Below, piece after piece: positions 1 through 4,234 of a DNA stretch of 7,332 bases. A program made the translations under genes and the position numbers. The stretch is from an uncultured Collinsella sp. (lineage in GTDB: Bacteria; Actinomycetota; Coriobacteriia; Coriobacteriales; Coriobacteriaceae). Numbering within the stretch: position 1 is the stretch's first letter; every line of letters starts with the position of its first letter. Where the stretch lies: positions 1 through 7,332 of the forward strand of contig CABURV010000078.1 of assembly GCA_902494035.1 (NCBI GenBank), written 5' to 3'. The notes beneath the pieces are model-generated. The model ran no database searches and was not told where the DNA came from. It saw only the letters and a list, made by a program, of their open reading frames with translations.

Positions 1-806
1 CACCCGGCGGTCTTCTCCTCCAGCGGCAGCGCGAGCTGGAGCCTGCTGGGGCGGTGCAGCAGCGTGAGCAGGCAGGCGGAGTCCTCCCGGGCCCCCTCGA
101 CGGTGTCCATCTCCCAGGCGGCGGCGCACGCGTCCTCGCCCAGGCCGAGGAACGCGGCGTACGACCTGCGGGGCGAGTGCCGCGTGGCCGAGGCCGCCGG
201 CGCGCGCCTCCTCGGCCTGTAGCCGACCTTCCTCCTGAGCTCCATGTTGGTCATGCCGTCGTAGCCTGCCGCGACCCAGCGGTAGATCGTCGAGGGCGAC
301 AGGTCCACGGGCCCGCCGTTGCGGGCGGACAGCTGCTCGGGCGAGAGCCCACGGCCCAGGCCGTCGCGGATGAGGGCGAGCGCCTCGGCCGCGGCGGGCT
401 CGTCGGCGTCTATCCCGCGCCTGGACGAGACGAGGACCGAGTCCGCGCACAGCTGCGCGGCGCGGGCATCGTAGAAGACGTGCGGGCGGCGCTTGCAGCC
501 GATCGCGCGGTACCGCCCGCACCCGTTGCAGCAGCGCGGCCACGCGGCCAGGCGCGGGCATGCCGCAGACAGGTCGGCGGAGGCGTCCACGCGCTCGCCG
601 CGCCTCTCCCTCGGCGCGGTCACGAACCTGTGCGACGCCACCTCCGAGCACACCGTCGAGGGCGACCTGCCCAGCTCCCTCGCGATCTGCCTGCACGAGG
701 CCCCTCGCTCCAGCATCCTCTGGACCGTGTCCCGCTCGTGCCTGGTGAGCCTGCCGTAGGCCCTCGGGGCCGCCTTCCCGGCCCCCTTCTTCCTCTTTCC
801 GGACAT
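1..806 (-). CDS. IS30-family transposase, 3' end cut by window edge
   Basis: DDE transposase of the IS30 family, which catalyses cut-and-paste or circle-mediated movement of its element. The frame is open from ATG at 806 to base 1, giving 268 residues; the C-terminal part with the remaining acidic residues lies outside the window. A GGAGG sits 5 nt before the start. Residues 1-18 are Lys/Arg-rich. An IS30-type helix-turn-helix follows at about 20-56 (LTRHERDTVQRML, then RQIARELGRSPSTVCSEV). Next is a small Cys cluster at 92-104 (CCNGCG...GC), possibly a zinc knuckle. A second DNA-binding region at about 155-178 (LSPEQLS...LSPSTIYRWV) is typical of the family. WEMDTVEG at 232-238 carries the first catalytic Asp (234). 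No frameshift or stop is seen, so the gene may be active. Family assignment is firm; the specific IS name is not recognised. Confidence 0.92.
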   Translation of the reverse strand, partial: MSGKRKKGAGKAAPRAYGRLTRHERDTVQRMLERGASCRQIARELGRSPSTVCSEVASHRFVTAPRERRGERVDASADLSAACPRLAAWPRCCNGCGRYRAIGCKRRPHVFYDARAAQLCADSVLVSSRRGIDADEPAAAEALALIRDGLGRGLSPEQLSARNGGPVDLSPSTIYRWVAAGYDGMTNMELRRKVGYRPRRRAPAASATRHSPRRSYAAFLGLGEDACAAAWEMDTVEGAREDSACLLTLLHRPSRLQLALPLEEKTAG

Positions 807-858
807 GCCGTCCTCCGATCTCCCGGGGCCGGCCGGTCCGGCCCTCAGGGTATCGGGT

Positions 859-896
859 TCCCACATTCATCCGCACATGTGCGGATGAATGTGGGA
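859..896. repeat. Perfect 38-bp palindrome beside the IS30 transposase gene
   Basis: Two 19-bp arms meet with no spacer at 877/878 (TCCCACATTCATCCGCACA and its reverse complement). It lies 52 bp upstream of the transposase start, where the element's terminal inverted repeat should be. IS30-family elements are known to insert at palindromic sites and next to copies of their own ends, so this could be a terminal repeat abutting a matching target, or two abutted ends. A looser half-site (TGTTCGGATAAAGTT, 899-913) repeats the right arm's TGTGCGGATGAATGT (878-892) at a 21-bp offset, with 11 of 15 bases identical. The exact IS boundary cannot be set without the other end. Confidence 0.75.
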
Positions 897-925
897 GGTG
901 TTCGGATAAAGTTGATAATCAAGGT

Positions 926-962
926 CCACCACAAAGGGGACAGGCACCTTTGTGGTGGTTTT
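926..962 (+). repeat. Hairpin repeat copy 1 (REP-like)
   Basis: A 12-bp perfect stem (CCACCACAAAGG / CCTTTGTGGTGG) encloses the 9-nt loop GGACAGGCA and is followed by TTTT. The outer A-tract present on the left arm of the other copies is lost here (GGTCC instead of AAACC), so this copy is eroded or cut on its left, the side facing the IS30 element. It has the same orientation as copy 3. The trailing T-run merges with the -35 box of the next promoter. Confidence 0.9.
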
Positions 963-989
963 GCTCGTGTGGATGACTCGGGTTACAAT
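961..989 (+). promoter_or_regulatory. Sigma-A-type promoter for the B3/B4-domain gene
   Basis: TTGCTC (961-966) and TACAAT (984-989) are separated by 17 bp, close to the TTGACA/TATAAT consensus. The first two T of the -35 box are the last bases of hairpin repeat copy 1. Transcription would begin near 995, leaving a leader of about 140 nt before the start codon at 1134. Confidence 0.6.
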
Positions 990-1003
990 ACGCCTGACAT
1001 ATC

Positions 1004-1113
1004 GTCTCCTTCTCCGGATGGGGACAGCGTAAGCGCTCTTGTGGCGGCACCGTAGGACTTTGAAGGTGGCCGTTGTAAGGGCGCTTTTTGTTTAGGCGCC
1101 CTCACTCGGGCGC
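1004..1113 (+). promoter_or_regulatory. Structured leader with alternative hairpins, candidate attenuator
   Basis: A small 5' hairpin is possible (GTCTCC 1004-1009 with GGGGAC 1020-1025). Three mutually exclusive pairings follow. Segment A (1031-1040, AAGCGCTCTT) pairs with B (1077-1086, AAGGGCGCTT) over 10 bp including one G-U, and leads straight into TTTTTGTTT (1085-1093), like an intrinsic terminator. B (1078-1084) can instead pair with C (1096-1102, GCGCCCT) over 7 bp. C (1096-1101) can also pair with D (1108-1113, GGGCGC) over 6 bp. This arrangement fits a terminator/antiterminator switch upstream of the B3/B4 gene. No known riboswitch or T-box core is recognised, and the signal, if any, is unknown. 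Confidence 0.4.
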
Positions 1114-1133
1114 GCACAATGAAGGGAGAGCGT

Positions 1134-1853
1134 ATGAAGAGCTTTATTGCCGAGGATTCATTCTGGGAGCTGTTTCCGCAGGCAGCGGTCGGTGTTGTGG
1201 TCGTGGAGGGCTTGAAGCCTACGGCTCAGATTCCTCAAGAGGACGTGGATGCGATTGCGGCGTTGCTCGACCGCGCCAATATCGATGCGGAGCGTCATCT
1301 GACCAGCGACACTATCAGCGAGAACGCACCGGTCAAGGCATGGCGCGAGGCCTATCGTCTGTTCAAGACCAAGAAAGGCGCGCGCTGCTCGATCGAGAAC
1401 TTGCTCAAACGCGTGCTCAAAGGCAAGCCGGTGGGCCACATTACGCCCGCGGTGGATATTTACAACACGGTGTCGCTGACCTACGCGCTGCCCGTGGGAG
1501 GCGAGGATCTGCATGCGATCGAGGGAGACCTTCGCTTGAAGGTGACCGACGGTGGCGATGCGTTCTTGCCGCTTGGCGAGGAAGCGGACGATCCGACGCT
1601 GCCCGGCGAGCTCGCCTACATCGACGATGCGGGCGCCGTGTGCCGCTGCTGGAACTGGCGCGACGGCGTTCGCACGGCGCTGTCCGATGATTCGGCCGAT
1701 GCGTTCCTGGCGATTGAGTGCGTGGAGCCCGAGCGGATGGGGGATTGCCAGGCAGCGATCGATCGCTTAGCCGAGCTGCTTGAGCGCTATCTGGGCGCTA
1801 CGGTTGTCGTTAAGACACTTGTGACCCGCGACAATCCCTGTGTGGAGCTGTAG
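1134..1853 (+). CDS. B3/B4 tRNA-binding-domain protein
   Basis: A standalone protein of 239 residues with the B3/B4 fold, the domain that in the phenylalanyl-tRNA synthetase beta chain carries the editing site for mischarged tRNA. Free-standing homologues are widespread, but their substrate is generally not established. The domain spans about residues 65-195. Recognisable stretches are the AWREAYRLFKTKKG region (69-82), SIENLLKRVLKGKPVGHI (86-103) running into PAVDIYNTVSL (105-115), the PVGGEDLHAIEGDLRL segment (120-135) and PGELAYIDDAGAVCRCWNWRDG (157-178). No anticodon or catalytic synthetase domain is present. The start at 1134 is chosen because AAGGGAG lies 5-6 nt upstream; an in-frame ATG at 1119 precedes that site and has none. 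The gene has its own promoter and a structured leader, and hairpin repeat copy 2 lies 28 bp after the stop. The family is confident; the reaction is not. Confidence 0.85.
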   Translation: MKSFIAEDSFWELFPQAAVGVVVVEGLKPTAQIPQEDVDAIAALLDRANIDAERHLTSDTISENAPVKAWREAYRLFKTKKGARCSIENLLKRVLKGKPVGHITPAVDIYNTVSLTYALPVGGEDLHAIEGDLRLKVTDGGDAFLPLGEEADDPTLPGELAYIDDAGAVCRCWNWRDGVRTALSDDSADAFLAIECVEPERMGDCQAAIDRLAELLERYLGATVVVKTLVTRDNPCVEL

Positions 1854-1881
1854 CGGCGTCTGCGGATCATGTTCGCCGGTC

Positions 1882-1923
1882 AAAACCACCACAAAGGTGC
1901 CTGTCCCCTTTGTGGTGGTTTTT
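1882..1923 (-). repeat. Hairpin repeat copy 2 (REP-like), also a likely terminator
   Basis: A 16-bp perfect stem (1882-1897 with 1907-1922, AAAACCACCACAAAGG) closes the loop TGCCTGTCC, the reverse complement of the loop in copies 1 and 3, so this copy is inverted. It ends in TTTTT on the plus strand and AAAA on the other side. It would therefore serve as an intrinsic terminator for the B3/B4 gene and, by symmetry, for minus-strand transcripts. It lies between the B3/B4 gene and the MarR-family gene. Confidence 0.9.
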
Positions 1924-1955
1924 ATGTTGATGGGTTAACAAATAGGGTATTTGGG

Positions 1956-2004
1956 TACGGGTGTCGGCTTATGCGACTAAGATGTTTACCCGTAAGCATT
2001 ATGC
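1956..2004 (+). promoter_or_regulatory. Nested inverted repeats upstream of the MarR-family gene, candidate operator
   Basis: TACGGGT (1956-1962) and ACCCGTA (1988-1994) are perfect inverted repeats 25 bp apart. Inside them lie GTCG...CGAC (1963-1966/1974-1977) and CTTA...TAAG (1968-1971/1978-1981), and just outside is GCATTATGC (1996-2004). MarR-family regulators usually bind short palindromes in their own promoter, which makes this the natural place for autoregulation. A convincing -35/-10 pair was not found: TTGATG (1927-1932) has only a 15-bp spacer to TATTTG (1948-1953). Confidence 0.35.
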
Positions 2005-2026
2005 AAGCGAAAGGCGGTCGTCTCCC

Positions 2027-2476
2027 ATGCAGCAGAACGACGAGACACGTTTCGAGGACTTTGTCGGACTGATCAGCGGGCTCTACAAGGAGATCCAGCG
2101 CATTAAGACATCCGAGGGCGCAAGGCTGGGCCTCAAGGGCTCCGACGTTATGTGCCTGTACTATCTTGAGCGCAGCAAGGACGGCCTGACTGGCGCTGAC
2201 CTGGCTCGCATGGCAGGTGTGACCCGCGCCGCCGTCTCGCGTACGCTCGCGCATCTGGAGGAGGGCGGCTACGTCGAGGTCGATGATTCGGGCGATGCCG
2301 CCGTTAAGTATCGTGCTCCGGTGCGCCTGACCGCTCTGGGCGGCGAGAGCATGAGCGAGGCGGACCGCATCATTCGCGAGGTGCTCGATACCACCGGTAA
2401 GGCTATGGGTGTGGAGCAGCGCGAGCAGATGTATGCGTCGCTACGCACGATTCTCAACACCCTGCGCGAGCTGTAG
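2027..2476 (+). CDS. MarR-family transcriptional regulator
   Basis: A 149-residue winged helix-turn-helix regulator, the usual MarR length. The N-terminal helix (about 1-33) and C-terminal helices (about 108-149) would form the dimer interface. The recognition region is LTGADLARMAGVTRAAVSRTLAHLEEGGYV (54-83), followed by a wing with DDSGDAAVKYRAPVRLTALG (86-105). MarR proteins are homodimeric repressors or activators that often release DNA on binding a small ligand; no ligand can be read from the sequence. The start at 2027 is supported by AAAGGCGG 9 nt upstream; in-frame starts further up would add a basic extension unlike the family. The degV-like gene follows 119 bp downstream on the same strand with no clear terminator between, so the pair may be co-transcribed. 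The target genes are unknown. Confidence 0.88.
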   Translation: MQQNDETRFEDFVGLISGLYKEIQRIKTSEGARLGLKGSDVMCLYYLERSKDGLTGADLARMAGVTRAAVSRTLAHLEEGGYVEVDDSGDAAVKYRAPVRLTALGGESMSEADRIIREVLDTTGKAMGVEQREQMYASLRTILNTLREL

Positions 2477-2595
2477 GGCCGCCAAGGCTTTTGCTTCCAA
2501 TTAACAACTGCATAGTCCTGTTTGAGCGCGTATACCGTGCCGGGGCCTTGCTGTCAAAATTCCCTGCGCGGGACCTGCGCAAGAAAGGATTCGCT

Positions 2596-3450
2596 ATGTC
2601 CATTCGTATTATTACCGATTCCGCGAGCGATATGTCGCCGGCTGAGCACCCCGCTCTGCGTGTTCTGCCGCTGTCCGTCACCTTTGGCACCGATGTGTAC
2701 ATGGATGGCGTCGACATCGATCACCAGCGCTTTTACGAGATGCTCGTGGAGCGCGATGAGCTGCCTAAGACCGGCCAGGTCAACCCGTACGCGTTTTCGC
2801 AGGCTATTGCCGAGGCGCGTGAGGCCGGCGATGAGGCAGTGATTATTACCGTGGGCGCTAAGCTTTCGGGCACCAACCAAAGTGCCCGCACCGCACTTGC
2901 CGAGGCGCCGGGCGGCGATGTGTATGTGGTGGATAGCAATAACGTTACCCTGGGCGAGCGCGTGCTGGTTGAGTACGCGCTGCGTTTGGTGGACGAGGGC
3001 CAGGGCGCGGCTCAGATCGCGGCGGCTGTCGAGGCCGTGCGCGACCGTGTAGTCGTCATCGGCCTGCTCGAGACGCTTGAGTACCTCGTTCGCGGCGGTC
3101 GCCTGTCTGCTGCGGCTGGTGCTGTGGGCACGTTGCTCAATGTGAAGCCCGTTGTGGCAGCGGAGGATGGTCTGATCGTGCAGCTGGGCAAGGCTCGTGG
3201 CTCCAAGAACGGCCGGAACCTGCTCAACCAGAAGGTCGAAAAGGCAGGCGGCATCGACTTTTCCATGCCGCTGGCGCTCGGCTATACGGGCCTTTCGGAT
3301 GCGGTGCTCAAGAAGTATATCGAGGACAGTGCGGCACTTTGGGCTGGCCACACCGAGGGCGTGTTGCCCGTTCACACCATCGGCGCCACCATCGGTACCC
3401 ACGTTGGCCCCGGCGCCGTAGCAGTAGCCTTCTTCCAGCCCGCCAACTAA
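2596..3450 (+). CDS. DegV family protein (FakB-type fatty-acid-binding protein)
   Basis: A 284-residue full-length DegV/FakB protein. In characterised Firmicutes, FakB subunits bind a free fatty acid in a buried tunnel and present it to the kinase FakA, which makes acyl-phosphate for phospholipid synthesis. Family signatures seen: ITDSASD (6-12) at the first strand, the TGQVNPYAF segment (59-67), the GAKLSGTNQSA loop (88-97), the LEYLVRGGRLS motif (161-171) and the terminal IGTHVGPGA (266-274) with the conserved His269. The start at 2596 has AAAGGA about 7 nt upstream; the open frame upstream of it, from a TTG at 2491, does not resemble the family. No fakA gene is in the window, so the partner must lie elsewhere. 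The MarR-family gene just upstream may control it, since fatty-acid-responsive regulators exist in that family; this is inference. Hairpin repeat copy 3 begins 9 bp after the stop. Confidence 0.9.
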   Translation: MSIRIITDSASDMSPAEHPALRVLPLSVTFGTDVYMDGVDIDHQRFYEMLVERDELPKTGQVNPYAFSQAIAEAREAGDEAVIITVGAKLSGTNQSARTALAEAPGGDVYVVDSNNVTLGERVLVEYALRLVDEGQGAAQIAAAVEAVRDRVVVIGLLETLEYLVRGGRLSAAAGAVGTLLNVKPVVAAEDGLIVQLGKARGSKNGRNLLNQKVEKAGGIDFSMPLALGYTGLSDAVLKKYIEDSAALWAGHTEGVLPVHTIGATIGTHVGPGAVAVAFFQPAN

Positions 3451-3459
3451 CCGACCTGC

Positions 3460-3504
3460 CATAAACCACCACAAAGGGGACAGGCACCTTTGTGGTGGTT
3501 TATG
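3460..3504 (+). repeat. Hairpin repeat copy 3 (REP-like)
   Basis: The longest copy: an 18-bp perfect stem (3460-3477 with 3487-3504) with loop GGACAGGCA, in the same orientation as copy 1. It begins 9 bp after the degV-like stop and ends 26 bp before the alkyltransferase start, so it fills the whole gap. It has no long T-run (TTTATGC), so termination is likely weak, and the alkyltransferase gene has no room for a normal promoter of its own between the repeat and its ribosome binding site. Confidence 0.92.
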
Positions 3505-3530
3505 CTTTTCCGGGTGGAAGGGAGCGAGCA

Positions 3531-3851
3531 ATGGCGTCTGAGGTCTTTTTTGAACGGGTGTACGAGGTGGTCGAGCAGATTCCCGAGGGGATGGTCGCCA
3601 CCTACGGTCAGGTGGCGCTGCTCGCCGGTCGTCCGCGGAGTGCGCGGTACGTGGGCTACGCGCTGCATAGCAATCCGCGCCCCGGCCAGATTCCCTGCCA
3701 TCGCGTGGTGTTTGCCGACGGCCGTATCTGTGAGGGCTTTGCCTTTGGCGGCCCCGATGCTCAGCGCGAGCTCTTAATGGGGGAAGGCGTGACGTTTACC
3801 GATCCCATGCACGTCGATCTGGCCGCCTGTCGTTGGCCGGCCGGGCTGTAG
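3531..3851 (+). CDS. Minimal MGMT-type O6-alkylguanine-DNA alkyltransferase
   Basis: A 106-residue protein consisting only of the MGMT DNA-binding and active-site domain, without the N-terminal domain of full-length Ogt/Ada. These proteins flip out O6-alkylguanine and move the alkyl group to a cysteine in a suicidal reaction. Seen here: VFFERVYEVVEQIPEGMVATYGQVA (5-29, with the conserved Tyr25), the ARYVGYAL helix (38-45) with the Arg39 finger, IPCHRVV (54-60) with acceptor Cys56, then a GG turn and LLMGEGV (81-87). The length matches alkyltransferase-like (ATL) proteins, but those normally have Trp in place of the Cys, so this one may be catalytically competent. The start at 3531 is preceded by AAGGGAG. 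The gene is enclosed by inverted hairpin repeats (copies 3 and 4). It probably relies on read-through from degV or on a promoter hidden in the repeat. Confidence 0.88.
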   Translation: MASEVFFERVYEVVEQIPEGMVATYGQVALLAGRPRSARYVGYALHSNPRPGQIPCHRVVFADGRICEGFAFGGPDAQRELLMGEGVTFTDPMHVDLAACRWPAGL

Positions 3852-3865
3852 TGGCGGGCTTCGTC

Positions 3866-3906
3866 AAAACCACCACAAAGGTGCCTGTCTCCTTCGTGGT
3901 GGTTTT
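3866..3906 (-). repeat. Hairpin repeat copy 4 (REP-like)
   Basis: Stem 3866-3881 with 3891-3906, loop TGCCTGTCT, in the same orientation as copy 2. It differs from copy 2 at two positions: the loop's last base (T for C), and C at 3895 where T is expected. The second change makes an A-C mismatch in plus-strand RNA but only a G-U wobble in minus-strand RNA. It starts 14 bp after the alkyltransferase stop and ends in TTTT, so it can act as that gene's terminator. Confidence 0.9.
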
Positions 3907-3978
3907 AGTTTACCGGAGCTAACTTATGGAGAAGGTGTGGCGGCGCATATTGACGCTACAAAGTAAACCACGGTGAAC

Positions 3979-4130
3979 TATATTGGTTTCAGCAACGGAG
4001 CAGGCAATAGGCGATGAAAAAGCCTGCCCTGTTGAGTTTGATTCGCATTCCTCCCCTCTGTGCGATTCAACGGTGTACTTCGGGAACAGGCCCGCTGGCA
4101 ACTAACTGCCAGCGGGCCTGTTCCTGTTTG
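3979..4130 (+). ncRNA. Candidate small RNA with a C-rich loop, convergent intergenic region
   Basis: Between the convergent alkyltransferase and trpS genes, three hairpins stand in a row on the plus strand. Hairpin 1 is 3993-4005 with 4022-4034 (GCAGGC/GCCTGC core, extended by CAACGG/CTGTTG with one mismatch). Hairpin 2 is 4038-4047 with 4061-4070 (TTGATTCGCA/TGCGATTCAA, one T-T mismatch) with loop TTCCTCCCCTCTG. Hairpin 3 is the strong 18-bp stem at 4083-4124. A -10-like TATATT (3979-3984) sits 8 nt before hairpin 1, though the -35 is poor (GCTACA, 18-bp spacer). An exposed CCTCCCC can pair with Shine-Dalgarno sequences, as in the C-rich loops of known Gram-positive small RNAs. No known RNA family is recognised. 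The only open frame, from ATG 4014, has no ribosome binding site and no protein character. Expression is unproven. Confidence 0.35.
4083..4130 (+). terminator. Strong 18-bp hairpin, probable plus-strand terminator
   Basis: GGAACAGGCCCGCTGGCA (4083-4100) pairs perfectly with 4107-4124 around the loop ACTAAC. The downstream TGTTTGT is only a modest T-tract. It would stop plus-strand transcripts coming from the alkyltransferase side before they run antisense into trpS. On the minus strand no T-run follows. Confidence 0.6.
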
Positions 4131-4171
4131 TCGGGGGAGTGCGATGGACGGAGCCGAAGCGGTCCGGCTCC

Positions 4172-4199
4172 AAAAAAGGCGGACGCCGTAGCGCCCGCC
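4172..4199 (-). terminator. Intrinsic terminator of trpS
   Basis: Read on the minus strand, GGCGGGCGC and GCGTCCGCC form a 9-bp stem with one G-U, capped by the loop TACG (a UNCG-type tetraloop) and followed by six T (4177-4172). It lies 35 bp after the trpS stop. A second 7-bp hairpin (GGAGCCG/CGGCTCC, 4150-4171) comes directly after it. Confidence 0.85.
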
Positions 4200-4234
4200 C
4201 TATAGCAATCGAAAGCTCAAGCCAGCAGATCGGT

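Noticed and set aside
54..1055. Plus-strand open frame of 333 codons
   Set aside because: It lies antisense to the IS30 transposase and runs through the palindrome and hairpin repeat. Its Arg/Pro/Gly-rich composition is what high-GC antisense frames give, and it has no family resemblance.
1031..1093. T-box riboswitch in the B3/B4 leader
   Set aside because: GGCACCG at 1046-1052 is reminiscent of the T-box core, but the full TGGNACCGCG sequence and a specifier stem are absent.
2554..3531. Minus-strand open frame of 325 codons over the degV-like gene
   Set aside because: Antisense shadow of a clear DegV protein, and it crosses hairpin repeat copy 3.
926..3906. CRISPR array
   Set aside because: The four repeats are 400-1600 bp apart, alternate in orientation and are separated by genes rather than short uniform spacers.
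3950..3984. TTGACG (3950-3955) as the -35 box for TATATT (3979-3984)
   Set aside because: The 23-bp spacing is too long for a sigma-A-type promoter.
3919..4101. 60-codon minus-strand frame between the alkyltransferase gene and trpS
   Set aside because: No ribosome binding site or recognisable protein features, and it covers the hairpins of the candidate RNA.
4014..4205. 63-codon plus-strand frame starting MKKPALLSL
   Set aside because: The start looks superficially like a signal peptide, but there is no ribosome binding site, and the frame runs through the terminal hairpin and the trpS terminator.
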